Source: Cryobacterium psychrophilum
Lineage (GTDB): Bacteria; Actinomycetota; Actinomycetes; Actinomycetales; Microbacteriaceae
Assembly: GCF_004365915.1 (NCBI RefSeq)
Contig: NZ_SODI01000001.1
Location: 620,001 to 684,000 of the forward strand
DNA length: 64,000 nt
Direction: 5' to 3'
Of the stretch, positions 47,637-61,549 are shown in pieces. The notes beneath the pieces were generated by a model. That model was not told the origin of the DNA. It searched no databases and worked only from the letters and a program-made list of their open reading frames with translations. The position numbers and the translations under genes are program-made. How positions within the stretch are numbered: the first letter of the stretch is position 1; every line of letters starts with the position of its first letter.

Positions 47637-48296
47637 ATGTTCGTGATCACTGCAGACCAGATCGACAGCCGAAACGACCGAGATCGTGCGGGCGACATGA
47701 TCGACGCCTTGCGCGAGCAGTTCGGTGACACATTCGCCCTTCCCGCCGACCAGACCTCCGGCGACGAGATCCAAGTGATCATCACAGATGCCCAGGCCAC
47801 ACTCGACGCCATTATGCTGCTCCATCGCTCCGGCCACTGGAGCGTAGGCCTCGGCATCGGCACGGTGCGCACTCCCCTGCCGGCATCGACGCGTCAGGCC
47901 GCAGGCGCCGCCTTCATCGCCGCCCGGCATGCCGTAACGCGCGCGAAGAAGGCGGATACCCACGTGGCGATCGATACGCCCCCTACCGAAGATCTGCCCG
48001 CCGAGGCACCCCCCGGTGAGTCGTGCTCCCTGACGGTCGAACACGTGGATGCCCTGCTCGCGATGCTCCTGCTGCTGCGCCAGCGCCGATCAGCGGAAGG
48101 GTGGGAGGCCGTAGACCTGCTCGACAGCGGACTGAACCAGGTGGACATCGCCGCCACCCTCGGCATTTCCACCGCCGCCGTGAGCCAGCGGATCAAGGTA
48201 GCGCAATATCACCTCGAACAAGCAGCGCATCCGGCGATCGTTAGGCTGCTAGAGCATCTCGACCGCGCCACGAGCGAAATGGACACCCCGGCATGA
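47637..48296 (+). CDS. SatD-family protein with C-terminal helix-turn-helix
   Basis: 219 residues from ATG 47637. The N-terminal half follows the SatD pattern: 'MFVITADQIDSRNDRDRAG', 'LPADQTSGDEIQVIITDA', 'GLGIGTVRTPLP', 'AAGAAFIAARHAVTRAKK'. The C-terminal part has an HTH of the sigma-factor region 4 kind ('GLNQVDIAATLGISTAAVSQ'). Stress-related in streptococci; the biochemical role is unknown. Coupled to a membrane gene by an ATGA overlap, so a two-gene cassette. Confidence 0.8.
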   Translation: MFVITADQIDSRNDRDRAGDMIDALREQFGDTFALPADQTSGDEIQVIITDAQATLDAIMLLHRSGHWSVGLGIGTVRTPLPASTRQAAGAAFIAARHAVTRAKKADTHVAIDTPPTEDLPAEAPPGESCSLTVEHVDALLAMLLLLRQRRSAEGWEAVDLLDSGLNQVDIAATLGISTAAVSQRIKVAQYHLEQAAHPAIVRLLEHLDRATSEMDTPA

Positions 48297-48898
48297 ACCT
48301 TCCAACGTCCTTCACCATCCTCACCTTCCTGTACTGGGTTGTGCTCCTGCTCATCACCCTCGGCTCCCTCGTCTTCGCGGCGCTCGCATTCAAGCTGCAC
48401 CGGCAGGTCTTCGCGATCGCGTCGGTCGCCACGCTGGTTGCGGCTCTGGTCCTGGCCAGCGTGCCCACTGCGGCGGGGCCGTCATCGTTCGGAATCGTTC
48501 TCGGCATGCTCGCATTGGCGCTGTCCGTTCTCGGCGGTGGTCCGATGGCAGTTCTCGCGCTCAACCTCGCCACGCGCGGCAGCGTCGCACCCGGCACGCA
48601 CGGCGGCATCATGGTCGACGATCAAGCGACATCCGGCGCACCGGGTACGGCCGAGAACACCGTGCACGAGGTGCTCCGCGGCGGTCTCGCCATCGGTATC
48701 CTCGAGCGGTTCGCCGTCACCGGCGCAATCCTCACGGGATTTCCCGAGGCAATCGCGGTGGTCATTGCCATCAAGGGTGTTGGTCGGTTCACGGAGCTGG
48801 CCTCCGCCGAGTCGCGTGAACGCTTCATCATCGGAACGTTCGCGAGTCTGATCTGGGCGTGCGCCTGCGCCGCCCTCGTGCATCTGGCCCTCAGCTAG
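48293..48898 (+). CDS. Multi-pass membrane protein, partner of SatD-like gene
   Basis: 201 residues with about five hydrophobic segments ('FLYWVVLLLITLGSLVFAALA', 'VFAIASVATLVAALVLASV', 'FGIVLGMLALALSVLGGGP', 'AVTGAILTGFPEAIAVVIAI', 'FASLIWACACAALVHLAL') and a hydrophilic loop. The conserved-looking 'GGLAIGILERFAVTGAIL' and 'RESRERFIIGTFAS'-like ends recall a family often linked to SatD proteins in actinobacteria. Substrate or role unknown. Confidence 0.78.
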   Translation: MNLPTSFTILTFLYWVVLLLITLGSLVFAALAFKLHRQVFAIASVATLVAALVLASVPTAAGPSSFGIVLGMLALALSVLGGGPMAVLALNLATRGSVAPGTHGGIMVDDQATSGAPGTAENTVHEVLRGGLAIGILERFAVTGAILTGFPEAIAVVIAIKGVGRFTELASAESRERFIIGTFASLIWACACAALVHLALS

Positions 48899-48962
48899 GT
48901 AGATCGTCGAACGGGGTCTCGACAGGCTCGACCAGCGACGGGTGGCGTTTCCGAGTCGCCGG

Positions 48963-52196
<3,234 letters not shown>

Positions 52197-52244
52197 GGTT
52201 CTCCCTAAAAATCTTTGATCTGGTTCAAGTTTACGTGAGCGAGC

Positions 52245-52262
52245 GGGTCGAGATCTCGACCC
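52245..52262. repeat. 18-bp perfect palindrome in the argF-argG gap
   Basis: GGGTCGAGATCTCGACCC. It contains the TCGA-rich core of the dispersed GGTCGAGACC-type repeats seen at 22,115, 38,000 and 48,911. It could be an operator or a repeat remnant where argR normally lies. Confidence 0.5.
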
Positions 52263-52267
52263 CTCGA

Positions 52268-53203
52268 TCAGTGCGACGCGGTGTTCTGCGCGAGCAGCCA
52301 CACCAGCAGGGCCTTCTGGGCGTGCAGGCGGTTCTCCGCCTCGTCCCAGATGATGCTCTGTGGTCCGTCGATCACGTCGGCGGTCACCTCGTACCCGCGG
52401 TCGGCCGGCAGGCAGTGCAAGAAGTGTGCGCCCGGTTTGGCGAGGGCCATCATGGCCGCATCGACCCGATAGTGACCGAGGTCGCTGAGGCGCGTGGACT
52501 TCTCCTCTTCCTTGCCCATCGACACCCAGGTGTCAGTGATGACCACATCGACGCCGACGACCGCCTCGAGGGGATCCTCGAAGAGCGTCACGGAGCCGCC
52601 GGTGCGCCCGGCGATGGCCGTGGCATCCGCTACCACCGCGTCGGTGGGCGTGTAGCCGGCCGGGGAGGCGATGCGCACGTGCATGCCGGCGGTTGCGCCG
52701 GCGAGCAGGTAGGACTGGCCCATGTTGCACGCTCCGTCACCGAGGAACACGAGCGTCTGTCCCGCGAGGTCGCCGCGGTGCTCACGAATGGTGAGCAGGT
52801 CGGCGAGCAGCTGGCACGGGTGAAAGTCGTCGGAGAGCGCATTGATGACGGGAACGGTCGTTCCGAACGCCATCTCCTCAAGGCCGGCCTGGCCGTAGGT
52901 GCGCCACACGATCGCGGCCACCTGGCGCTCAAGAACGCGCGCCGTGTCCGACGCGGTTTCCTTGCCGCCGAGCTGACTGTTCGCGGTACTGATGATGAGC
53001 GGGCTGCCGCCGAGGTCGGCGATGCCCACCGCAAAAGACACCCGGGTGCGCGTGGAGGACTTGTCGAAGATCACGGCGACGGTCTGCGGGCCCTCCAGGG
53101 GGCGCAGCGCGAATCGGCCTCGCTTGAGCTCCAGGGCCAGATCGAGAATTTCGGCCTGTTCGGCCGGGGAGAGGTCATCGTCGCGCAGGAAATGGCGGGT
53201 CAC
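52268..53203 (-). CDS. argF: Ornithine carbamoyltransferase
   Basis: 311 residues from GTG 53203. Carbamoyl-phosphate site '[15 protein letters not shown]', '[15 protein letters not shown]', '[12 protein letters not shown]' and ornithine-site '[10 protein letters not shown]'. It makes citrulline. 36 bases after argD. Confidence 0.97.
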   Translation of the reverse strand: MTRHFLRDDDLSPAEQAEILDLALELKRGRFALRPLEGPQTVAVIFDKSSTRTRVSFAVGIADLGGSPLIISTANSQLGGKETASDTARVLERQVAAIVWRTYGQAGLEEMAFGTTVPVINALSDDFHPCQLLADLLTIREHRGDLAGQTLVFLGDGACNMGQSYLLAGATAGMHVRIASPAGYTPTDAVVADATAIAGRTGGSVTLFEDPLEAVVGVDVVITDTWVSMGKEEEKSTRLSDLGHYRVDAAMMALAKPGAHFLHCLPADRGYEVTADVIDGPQSIIWDEAENRLHAQKALLVWLLAQNTASH

Positions 53204-53239
53204 GGTGTCACTTTCGATCGTTTATGGAATCTGTCAACT

Positions 53240-54430
53240 CTAGAGCGTGGCCAGCGCCTGCCCGAATCGTCGCTCGAACTGCTCCAGTTCGGCGTCACCG
53301 ATAATGAGCGGCGGCGCGAGGCGAATGGTGGTCTCGTTGGCCGCATTCACGATGAGTCCCGCCGCCAGGGCGGCTGCCGCGAGCCTGGGTGCGACCGGCT
53401 CGCGCAGCGCGACGCCGAGCAGCAGCCCCTGGCCGCGCACGCCGGAAATGAGCGGTGAGTGCAGCCCGGCGATGATCTCGCGCAGCTGCTCACCACGGCG
53501 GGCCGCGTTGCTCACGAGGTCGTCGCGCTCGATGGTATCCAGCACCGCGTTCGCGGCGGCCGTGACGAGCGGGTTGCCGCCGAAGGTCGAGCCGTGCTGT
53601 CCGCGCTGGAACAGGGCGGATGCCGCGCCGAACGTCACAAGGGCTCCGATCGGCAGTCCTCCGCCCAGCCCCTTGGCCAGGGTGAGCGCATCCGGGGTGA
53701 CGCCCTCGTGCTGGTAGGCGAACCAGGCCCCGGTGCGACCGACCCCGGTCTGGATCTCGTCGATGATGAGCAGGACCCCGTGCTCGGTGCACAGCTCGCG
53801 CGCCCGACGCAGAAACCCGGCGGGCAGCGGGATCACGCCGGCCTCACCCTTGATGGGCTCAAGCACGACGGCGCACACGGTATCGTCGATGCTCGCCTCA
53901 AGGGCCTTAAGCGTGGCGTCGATGTGCTCGACGCCGCCGGGCATGGGTTCGAAGGGCACCCGCATGGCTGCCTTGCCGGTGAGCGCGAGGGAGCCCATGG
54001 TGCGGCCGTGGAAGGAGTCGGTGAGCGCGAGAATGCGCATGCGCCGGCCACCAGCCACGTTGAGGCGCGCGAGTTTAAACGCTGCCTCGTTGGCTTCGGT
54101 ACCGGAGTTACAGAAGTAGACCCGGCCGGCGGAACCTGCTCCGGTGAGGCGCTGCAGACGTTCGGCAAGTTCAATCTGCGGTTCGCTCGCAAAGTAGTTG
54201 GAGATGTGGGCGAGCGTTCCCACCTGCCGGGTGACAGCATCCACGAGGTCGGGATGAGCGTGGCCGAGCGAGTTCACGGCGATTCCGGCAAGAAAGTCGA
54301 GGTACTCCGTGCCATTCTCGTCCCACGCGTAGCAGCCGGAACCGCGAACAAGCGTGGCGAGGGGCGGCGCAAAGGTGCCCATCATCGAGGCGCTGTAGCG
54401 GTCCTGCCAGGTACTGTCGTTCGTGCTCAT
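53240..54430 (-). CDS. argD: Acetylornithine aminotransferase
   Basis: 396 residues from ATG 54430, overlapping the argB stop (ATGA). PLP-dependent class III: '[15 protein letters not shown]', '[20 protein letters not shown]' and the lysine in '[17 protein letters not shown]'. It transfers the amino group to N-acetylglutamate semialdehyde. Confidence 0.96.
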   Translation of the reverse strand: MSTNDSTWQDRYSASMMGTFAPPLATLVRGSGCYAWDENGTEYLDFLAGIAVNSLGHAHPDLVDAVTRQVGTLAHISNYFASEPQIELAERLQRLTGAGSAGRVYFCNSGTEANEAAFKLARLNVAGGRRMRILALTDSFHGRTMGSLALTGKAAMRVPFEPMPGGVEHIDATLKALEASIDDTVCAVVLEPIKGEAGVIPLPAGFLRRARELCTEHGVLLIIDEIQTGVGRTGAWFAYQHEGVTPDALTLAKGLGGGLPIGALVTFGAASALFQRGQHGSTFGGNPLVTAAANAVLDTIERDDLVSNAARRGEQLREIIAGLHSPLISGVRGQGLLLGVALREPVAPRLAAAALAAGLIVNAANETTIRLAPPLIIGDAELEQFERRFGQALATL

Positions 54431-55371
54431 GCGGGGACTACCTCCGTGCCGATGCCGCTTCCGGTGAAAATTTCGAGCAGGATCGAGTGCGGCACTCGAC
54501 CGTCGATGATCGCGGCCTTGGCCACACCGCCTTCGACCGCGTCCAGGCACGCGGTCATCTTGGGGATCATGCCCGATTCGAGTGCGGGCAGGAGCGCGCG
54601 TAGCTCGGGCACCGCAATGATCGACACGAGGGATTCGCGATTCGGCCAGTCGCTGTAGAGACCTGCGACATCGGTGAGGATCACGAGCTTCGCGGCGCCG
54701 AGGGCGATGGCGAGAGCCGCCGCCGCCGCGTCGGCGTTCACGTTGAGGGACTGTCCGGGCACCTCTGAGTCGGGCGCGATCGAGGAGACCACGGGAATAC
54801 GTCCGGCAGCCAGCTGGGCATGCACGGCCTCCGGGTCGACACCCACGACGTCGCCGACGAGGCCGAGGTCGAGCTGTTCGCCGTCAATGACGACTCCGCG
54901 GCGTTTACCCCGGAACAGCCCGGCGTCTTCACCGGACAGGCCGGCGGCGAGCGGGCCATGCTGGTTGATGTGGCTCACGAGGTCGCGGTTGATCTGGCCC
55001 GTGAGCACCATGCGCACGACATCCATGGCCTCGGGGGTCGTGACCCGGTAGCCGCCGCGAAATTCGCTCTCAATGCCGAGGCGGGCGAGCATGGCGGAAA
55101 TCTGCGGTCCGCCTCCGTGCACGATAACGGGACGGATGCCGGCATAGCGCAGGTAGACGATATCTTCCGCGAAGGCCCGCTGCAGTTCCTCACTGACCAT
55201 GGCGTTGCCGCCGAATTTGACGACCACAATCTGGTCGTGGAAGCGTTTGAGCCAGGGCAGCGATTCGATGAGGGTCGCGGCCTTGATCGCGGCCTCGGCC
55301 GTCGTGCTCGCCGGCACGCTGTCGTGCTCGTTCGCACCGCTGACCGGTGCCCCTTCACGTGCGTTCTGCAT
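54427..55371 (-). CDS. argB: Acetylglutamate kinase
   Basis: 314 residues from ATG 55371, sharing one base with the argJ stop. '[11 protein letters not shown]', '[16 protein letters not shown]' and '[15 protein letters not shown]' identify the amino acid kinase family. Feedback by arginine is likely as in other argJ-containing actinobacteria. Confidence 0.96.
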   Translation of the reverse strand: MQNAREGAPVSGANEHDSVPASTTAEAAIKAATLIESLPWLKRFHDQIVVVKFGGNAMVSEELQRAFAEDIVYLRYAGIRPVIVHGGGPQISAMLARLGIESEFRGGYRVTTPEAMDVVRMVLTGQINRDLVSHINQHGPLAAGLSGEDAGLFRGKRRGVVIDGEQLDLGLVGDVVGVDPEAVHAQLAAGRIPVVSSIAPDSEVPGQSLNVNADAAAAALAIALGAAKLVILTDVAGLYSDWPNRESLVSIIAVPELRALLPALESGMIPKMTACLDAVEGGVAKAAIIDGRVPHSILLEIFTGSGIGTEVVPA

Positions 55372-56543
55372 CAGCTGGAGTATGCGCTGTTCTCTTCGAC
55401 GTACTCCTGGGTGAGGTCGTTGGTCCACACGGTGGCGGAGTGGCTGCCGGCGTGCAGATCGATGACCACGGAAACCGCGCGGGGGGTGAGGTCGACGAGC
55501 TCGCGGGGCTGGTCGGGTTCCCCCGCGGTGCACACCTGCACGTCGTTGATGGCGACATCGATGCCGTAGGGGTCAAAGACAGCGGCGGTGGTGCCCACGG
55601 CCGCGAGTACACGCCCCCAGTTGGGATCGTTGCCGTAGATCGCGGTCTTGAACAGGGCGCTGCGGGAGACGGCGCGGGCCACGGTCACGGCATCCGCTTC
55701 GGTGTCGGCATTGCGCACCTCGATGGCCACGTCGTGCGCGGAACCCTCCGCGTCGCCCTGCAGCTGCAGGGTGAGGTCCTGGCACAGCGCAATCAGGGCG
55801 GCGGTGAACTCGGCCACGTCGGCTTCGACTCCACTCGCGCCGGAGCCGAGCAGGCTCACGGTGTCGTTCGTGGACATGCAGCCGTCGGAGTCGAGGCGGT
55901 CGAACGTGAGGCGGGTGGCCTCGCGCAGGGCGGCGTCAAGCTGCGCCGAGTTCAGCACGGCGTCGGTCGTGAGCACCACGAGCATCGTCGCCAGCCCGGG
56001 CGCGAGCATTCCGGCGCCCTTGGCCATGCCGCCGACGGTCCAGCCAGACGGTGAGACGACGACCGCCTGCTTGGGCGTGGTGTCGGTGGTCATGATGGCC
56101 TGCGCGGCCAGCAGTCCGGCCTCCGGCGAGGTGGCGGCATCCGTTTTGAGAGCGCGTGCTGCATCGAACACGCCAGCCTTCACCAAGTCCAGGTTGAGCT
56201 GCTCACCGATGAGGCCCGTCGAGCACACAACCACGTCGACCGCGGAGATGTCCAGTTCGGTGGCGACGGCCTCGGCGGTGGCGTGGGTGGTTTGGAAACC
56301 CATCGAGCCCGTGTAACAGTTGGCGCCGCCGGAGTTGAGCACGATGGCGCGAACGACGCCGTCTTTCATCACCTGCTGGCTCCAGATCACCGGGTTGGCC
56401 TGGCACCGGTTGGTCGTGAACACGGTGGCGCAACTGGTGAGCGGGCCGACATTCTCCACGATGGCGAGGTCAAGTCCGCCCGATTTCTTCAGGCCGGCGG
56501 TGACGCCGGCCGCGGCGAATCCTGCTGCTGCGGTAACACTCAT
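55371..56543 (-). CDS. argJ: Bifunctional ornithine acetyltransferase / N-acetylglutamate synthase
   Basis: 390 residues. The autoprocessing site is clear: '[20 protein letters not shown]', where the Thr of 'ATML' becomes the nucleophile of the beta chain. It recycles the acetyl group between ornithine and glutamate. ATGA overlap with argC. Confidence 0.95.
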   Translation of the reverse strand: MSVTAAAGFAAAGVTAGLKKSGGLDLAIVENVGPLTSCATVFTTNRCQANPVIWSQQVMKDGVVRAIVLNSGGANCYTGSMGFQTTHATAEAVATELDISAVDVVVCSTGLIGEQLNLDLVKAGVFDAARALKTDAATSPEAGLLAAQAIMTTDTTPKQAVVVSPSGWTVGGMAKGAGMLAPGLATMLVVLTTDAVLNSAQLDAALREATRLTFDRLDSDGCMSTNDTVSLLGSGASGVEADVAEFTAALIALCQDLTLQLQGDAEGSAHDVAIEVRNADTEADAVTVARAVSRSALFKTAIYGNDPNWGRVLAAVGTTAAVFDPYGIDVAINDVQVCTAGEPDQPRELVDLTPRAVSVVIDLHAGSHSATVWTNDLTQEYVEENSAYSS

Positions 56544-57583
56544 GGGGCAACTCCATTCGTGGTCAGCCCCAGCGTCTGGGGCAAACCGAGGGCGATATTG
56601 GCCGATTGGAGGGCAGCGCCGGCGGTGCCCTTAACGAGATTATCGACGGCGGTGATGGTGACGACCCGGCCGGCCGCTTCATCGACGGCGAGGCCGATGA
56701 GCGCCGTGTTGGCGCCGAGAACGTCGGCGGTGCGTGGAAAGTGGCCAGGCGGCAGCACGTGCACGAAGGGCTCGTCGGCGTAGGTGTCCTCCCACGCCGC
56801 GCGCACGGCGGCCGCCGACGTGCCGGGAACGAGACGTGCTGTCGCGGTGGAGAGGATGCCGCGCGCCATGGGCACGATGATGGGCGTGAACGAGATGGTG
56901 GGGTTCTCCGCCCCCGCAAAGCGCAGGCTCTGCTGAATCTCGGGGATGTGCCGGTGGGTGCCACCAACCGCGTAGGGGTTGGCGGAACCGAGGATCTCGC
57001 TGGCGAGGTTGGGAAGTTTGAGGCTTTTGCCGGCGCCTGACGGACCGACGGCGAGAACGGCCACGAGGTCGGTCTCGTCAATGACGCCGGCGCGGATTCC
57101 CGGTGCGAGGGCCAATGCCACGGTGCTCGCGTTGCACCCCGGCGCCGCGATACGCCGCGCGCTCCTGAGCAGGTCCCGGAGGCGGCCGGAGCCGGTGGGC
57201 AGTTCGGGTACGCCGTAGGCCCAGGCACCGTAGTAGTCGCCGCCGTAGAAGGCGGCCCAGTCCTCTTCGCTCTGCAGTCGGTGGTCCGCACCGCAGTCAA
57301 CGACGAGAGTGTCGGCGTTCAGGTGAGCGGTGAGCTCTCCCGATTTGCCGTGCGGAAGGGCAAGAAAAACAACCTCATGCCCGCTGAGCGTCTCCGGCGT
57401 CGTATCGACGAGCGTGAGGTGCGCGAGCGATCGCAGGTGCGGTTGCACGTCGATCAGCGGATGTCCCGCGTTGCTGTTTGCGGTGACCGTTCGCACCTCG
57501 AATTCGGGGTGTCCGGCCAGCAGACGCAACAATTCGCCGCCCGCATAGCCACTCGCGCCCGCCACTGCCACCGAAAATGCCAT
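56540..57583 (-). CDS. argC: N-acetyl-gamma-glutamyl-phosphate reductase
   Basis: 347 residues. N-terminal Rossmann '[19 protein letters not shown]', catalytic cysteine in '[15 protein letters not shown]', and the histidine line '[15 protein letters not shown]'. First gene of the arg operon. The upstream 296 bases contain no clear ARG box by eye. Confidence 0.96.
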   Translation of the reverse strand: MAFSVAVAGASGYAGGELLRLLAGHPEFEVRTVTANSNAGHPLIDVQPHLRSLAHLTLVDTTPETLSGHEVVFLALPHGKSGELTAHLNADTLVVDCGADHRLQSEEDWAAFYGGDYYGAWAYGVPELPTGSGRLRDLLRSARRIAAPGCNASTVALALAPGIRAGVIDETDLVAVLAVGPSGAGKSLKLPNLASEILGSANPYAVGGTHRHIPEIQQSLRFAGAENPTISFTPIIVPMARGILSTATARLVPGTSAAAVRAAWEDTYADEPFVHVLPPGHFPRTADVLGANTALIGLAVDEAAGRVVTITAVDNLVKGTAGAALQSANIALGLPQTLGLTTNGVAP

Positions 57584-57879
57584 GTGTTAAACCTAGTCCT
57601 GCCCCGGTGCCGCAAAAAATCGCCGCGGGCGGGCCCAATGATCATCCGTCGCGCTCTGCGCATCCTCTTCCCCCCGATCACCTGCCCGACCCGGCACGCG
57701 TTCGAACTCACGGCACGTGTGGCAACGAGTGCCGTGGGCTCCAACGTGTGCCGTCACGGCTGCGCTGCCCAGGAGCGGCCGCAGCATTTCTGTCCCTCCA
57801 CGGGGACTGCGACTGCGAGGTGTGAACAAAAGTTGTGTCCTCGCTGCGGTGCCGCAGCGTTCCGCGACAGAGTGTCGGC
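57584..57879. other. Divergent intergenic region between argC and the AbiEi-like gene
   Basis: No gene supported. It contains CACGGCAC...GTGCCGTG inverted repeats near 57,709-57,737 and a CGAGTGCCGTGGG motif (57,726-57,738) that recurs as CGAGTGCCGCGGG at 59,004-59,016 on the other side of the next gene. Confidence 0.5.
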
Positions 57880-58884
57880 ATGTTAGAGATGCTCAAGACC
57901 TACGGTGTGATCTTTGGGGGTCTCATACCTACGCAGGCGCTGCGCGATTCCGGGTTGAGCTCACATGCTGTGGACGCGTTGCGACAGCGTGCTGAACTCG
58001 TGCGAGTGCGCCGAGGCTGGTACGCACTCGGGGCCAGTTGGGAAGCCATGGGCGCAGATAAACGGTACCGCCTCGTCGTTCGTGCCACTGCGCACCAGGC
58101 TGGACCTCAGCTGGTGCTGTCGCACCACTCGGCGGCGGTGCTTCACAATCTGCCGTTGATCGGCTCGTGGCCCAGCGCGGTGCACGCCCTACGCCCCGAC
58201 TCTGCGGGCGGGAGCAGCCAGCGCCTGCTCACAGCGCATCGTGGGATGCCCGATCCCCATCAGATTCTCATCGGTGGCGTCAACGTGACAAGCCTTCCAC
58301 GCACGCTCATCGATATGGCGGCCGACTCGAGCTTCCTCGTTGGCGTGACCATGATCGATCATGTGCTCAATAGGGAGACGGTGCGGGTCGCGTGGGAACA
58401 GCATGCGGGCGTCCGAGGGCCACCACCGATCACGAAGGAGATGCTTTTCACCGAGCTGGAGGAGGTGCGGCCCCGCGCGGGACGGCGCGCCGCGGAGCGG
58501 GCCATCGCCTTCGCGAACGGACTCTCTGCCAACGAGGGCGAATCGCTCAGCAGGGTGCGCTTCGCTGAACTCGGTTTCGAGGTCCCCGAGCTGCAGGTGC
58601 GTTTTGAGGTTCGGGGGCACACCTACTTCGTTGACTACTACTGGCGTGGGGTTCGCAAGATCGGAGAATTCGACGGGGATATTAAGTACACCCGTGCGGA
58701 GGTAATGAACGGCCGCGACATCGTCGGCGTGATCATGGCCGAGAAGGAGCGCGAGAATCTCCTCCGTCCGTTGGTGAATAGTCTCGACCGTTGGGGTTGG
58801 AGGCTCGCCTTCAACGCGACCGAGTTCTACCGATTCCTGACAAAGAAGGACGTGCCACGCGCCCACGGTCAACGAGCCCTATAG
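57880..58884 (+). CDS. AbiEi-like winged-helix protein with C-terminal endonuclease-like (DUF559/VSR-like) domain
   Basis: 334 residues from ATG 57880. The N-terminal part resembles the AbiEi antitoxin helix-turn-helix and following domain ('YGVIFGGLIPTQALRDSG', 'LVRVRRGWYALG', 'LVLSHHSAAVLHNLPLIG', 'TSLPRTLIDMAAD'). The C-terminal 110 residues look PD-(D/E)XK-like: 'GESLSRVRFAELGFEVPE', 'YFVDYYWRGVRKIGEFDGDI', 'ERENLLRPLVNSLDRWGWR'. No AbiEii toxin is nearby. Isolated between argC and pheT and opposite in strand, flanked by short direct repeats, it looks acquired. Nuclease activity is inference. Confidence 0.75.
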   Translation: MLEMLKTYGVIFGGLIPTQALRDSGLSSHAVDALRQRAELVRVRRGWYALGASWEAMGADKRYRLVVRATAHQAGPQLVLSHHSAAVLHNLPLIGSWPSAVHALRPDSAGGSSQRLLTAHRGMPDPHQILIGGVNVTSLPRTLIDMAADSSFLVGVTMIDHVLNRETVRVAWEQHAGVRGPPPITKEMLFTELEEVRPRAGRRAAERAIAFANGLSANEGESLSRVRFAELGFEVPELQVRFEVRGHTYFVDYYWRGVRKIGEFDGDIKYTRAEVMNGRDIVGVIMAEKERENLLRPLVNSLDRWGWRLAFNATEFYRFLTKKDVPRAHGQRAL

Positions 58885-59023
58885 GATTCGCCCCGCTCAG
58901 CACCGGCGAGGCCGGGCACACCGACGCGTCGTGGTACGCGTTGAAGCTGGTGGCACTCGTCGAGGCGAGCGGCACTCGTCCCAACTAGTGCCGCGGGGCC
59001 TACCGAGTGCCGCGGGCGTCGGG

Positions 59024-61549
59024 TTACTCGCGCAGGGTCGCCCCGAAGCGAACGGATGCCAGCGCCACGCCGGCCAGACGCGCGTCGCTCGCCTCGGCCG
59101 CGGTGAGCGTTCGATCCGGCGCGCGGAAGCGCAGCGCGAACGTGAGTGACTTCTGACCGGGCTCGATGCCCGTTCCGCGGTAGTCATCCACGAGTTCGAT
59201 GCGTTCGAGCAGGGCGCCGGCACCCTCCACGATGGCCGCACGGAGTTCGCCGGCAGGCACCGAATCCGCCACGACGAGCGAGAGGTCCTGCGTGGCGGCG
59301 GGCTTGGTGTGGATGATGCTCGCCGACACCACGGTGTCCGCCTGGTTGATGACGGCGTCAAGGTTGATCTCGGCGACGGCCACGACGGACGGCAGGTCGT
59401 AGTCCTTGGCGACGGTGGGCAGCAACTCCCCCGCGTAGCCGACGACGACCTCGCCGGTCTCGGTGGTCACGGTGAGCTCGGCCGTACGACCGGGGTGCAT
59501 GGCCGGGCGCGCTCCCTGACGCACGTTGATCTGCACGCCGGTGGCGAGCGAAACCTGCGCGACGGCGGTGAGGGCGTCCTGCCACCCGGCGGCCACGGCC
59601 GGAAGGCCGGGCTGGTGCCGACGCGTGGCGCCCACGAGCACGAGGCCCACGTGCAGCGGCTGCTTCGGGATGCCGTCGTTGAGTGCGGCGATCTGCTCGG
59701 CGCTCGGCAGGGCGCCACCGGGCGGCACCGTGGGGGTGCCGTAGGTCACGCCGGCCTCGGGCTGGAAGACGAGTCCCTGTTCGAACAGGGACACATCGAC
59801 GAGGCCGCGTGAACGATTGCGGTGCGCAACATGCAGCAGCCCCGGAAGCAGGGTGGTGCGCAGGAACGGTGCCGCCCCGTCCATGGGGTTGGCCACGCGC
59901 ACCTGCGCAACGTCCGTGCCATTGAACGTGGTGTTGGCCGTGGCCGCCAGGAACGGGTACGCGAGCACCTCGGTATGGCCGGTCGCGGCCAGCGTCTGCG
60001 ACACGGAGCGGCGCAAGGTCTGCGCGCGGGTGAATCCGCGACCGGGGGGCGCGACGGGCAGCACGGAGGGGATGCGGTCGTACCCGACGATGCGGGCAAC
60101 CTCCTCGGCGAGCGTCCACTTGTCGGTGAGGTCGGGGCGCCAGGTGGGCGGGGTGACCGCGAGGTCGCCGTCCACCTCCTCGAGTGTCGTTCCGATCTCC
60201 AGCAGCGAGTTGCGCACCTCGTCGCCGGTGTACTCAAGGCCGATGAGTCCGGAGATGAAGCCGGTAGGCAGGTGGATCGGCACGGGCACCCGACTGACGT
60301 CGTGAGTGGACCCGAGTCCGTCGGCCACTCCCCCGGCGAGATCCACGAGCAGTTGCACGACCCGAGCCGCAGCCACGGAGGCGACGGCGGGGTCGACGCC
60401 GCGTTCGAAGCGCCTGGACGCCTCGCTCGGCAGCTTGTGGCGGCGAGCGGATCGCGCGATCGATACCGGGTCGAAGTTCGCGGCTTCGACGAGCACGTTG
60501 ACGCTGGTGGAGCCGATTTCGGTCGTGGCACCGCCCATGACACCGGCGAGGCCGATCGGTCCGGATCCGTCGGTGATCAGCAGGTCTTCCCGCACGAGCG
60601 TGCGCACGGAGCCGTCGAGAGTCGTGATCTTCTCGCCGGCTTCAGCCCGGCGCACGACAATGCCGTCGGTGAGCTTGTCCAGGTCGTAGCCGTGCAGCGG
60701 CTGGCCGAGTTCGACCATGACGTAGTTGGTCACGTCCACGATGAGCGAAATCGAACGGATGCCGGCCAGCCCAAGCCGAGACACCATCCAGGCCGGAGTG
60801 GGCCGGGTCGGGTCGATGCCTCGCACGGCGCGGGTGGTGAAGACCGTGCAACCGATGCGGCCACGAATCGGGGCCTGATCGTCAATGGCAACGGGGAAGA
60901 CCGTAGACGGGGAGAACGACGCGGTCGTGAGTGCCGGGTCGCGGAACGTGGCTCCCGTCGCGTGCGCGTATTCGCGGGCAATGCCGCGGATCGAGAACGC
61001 GTAACCGCGGTCGGGGGTGACATTGACCTCAACGGCCGAGTCGTCGAGTCCCAGCAGTGCAACCGCGTCGGTACCGACCGGGGCGTCAAGCCCGAGCGAC
61101 GCCAGGAGCAGGATTCCGTCGTGCTCGTCGCCAAGCCCGAGTTCGCGAGCCGAGGCGATCATGCCGTCGGACACGTGGCCGTAGGTCTGGCGCGGGGCAA
61201 TGGGGAACGGGCCGGGCAGTACCGCGCCGGGCAGCGTCACGACAACCTTGTCGCCGACCGCGAAGTTGTGTGCTCCGCAAACGATGCCGTGAACGGCGGG
61301 TCCGCCATCGGCCGCGAGTTCGCCATCGGCGGCGACGCGCACCTGGCACCAGTTGATGATCTTGCCGTTCTTCTGCGGTTCCCCGACGAACTCGAGAACC
61401 TCGCCAACGACGATCGGGCCGGACAGCTCAAAGCGGTGAATATCTTCCTCTTCGAGGCCCACGCTCACGAGGGCGGCGTGCACATCTTCGGGCGTGGTTC
61501 CTGCGGCAAGGTCGACGAATTCGCCCAGCCAGCTCAGTGGTACGCGCAT
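59024..61549 (-). CDS. pheT: Phenylalanyl-tRNA synthetase beta subunit
   Basis: 841 residues. N-terminal tRNA-binding OB domain ('IVGEVLEFVGEPQKNGKII'), B3/B4 editing domain ('VRGIDPTRPTPAWMVSRLG'), B5, and a C-terminal anticodon-binding FDX-ACB domain ('KPAATQDLSLVVADSVPAGE'). Start shares one base with the pheS stop. Confidence 0.97.
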   Translation of the reverse strand: MRVPLSWLGEFVDLAAGTTPEDVHAALVSVGLEEEDIHRFELSGPIVVGEVLEFVGEPQKNGKIINWCQVRVAADGELAADGGPAVHGIVCGAHNFAVGDKVVVTLPGAVLPGPFPIAPRQTYGHVSDGMIASARELGLGDEHDGILLLASLGLDAPVGTDAVALLGLDDSAVEVNVTPDRGYAFSIRGIAREYAHATGATFRDPALTTASFSPSTVFPVAIDDQAPIRGRIGCTVFTTRAVRGIDPTRPTPAWMVSRLGLAGIRSISLIVDVTNYVMVELGQPLHGYDLDKLTDGIVVRRAEAGEKITTLDGSVRTLVREDLLITDGSGPIGLAGVMGGATTEIGSTSVNVLVEAANFDPVSIARSARRHKLPSEASRRFERGVDPAVASVAAARVVQLLVDLAGGVADGLGSTHDVSRVPVPIHLPTGFISGLIGLEYTGDEVRNSLLEIGTTLEEVDGDLAVTPPTWRPDLTDKWTLAEEVARIVGYDRIPSVLPVAPPGRGFTRAQTLRRSVSQTLAATGHTEVLAYPFLAATANTTFNGTDVAQVRVANPMDGAAPFLRTTLLPGLLHVAHRNRSRGLVDVSLFEQGLVFQPEAGVTYGTPTVPPGGALPSAEQIAALNDGIPKQPLHVGLVLVGATRRHQPGLPAVAAGWQDALTAVAQVSLATGVQINVRQGARPAMHPGRTAELTVTTETGEVVVGYAGELLPTVAKDYDLPSVVAVAEINLDAVINQADTVVSASIIHTKPAATQDLSLVVADSVPAGELRAAIVEGAGALLERIELVDDYRGTGIEPGQKSLTFALRFRAPDRTLTAAEASDARLAGVALASVRFGATLRE

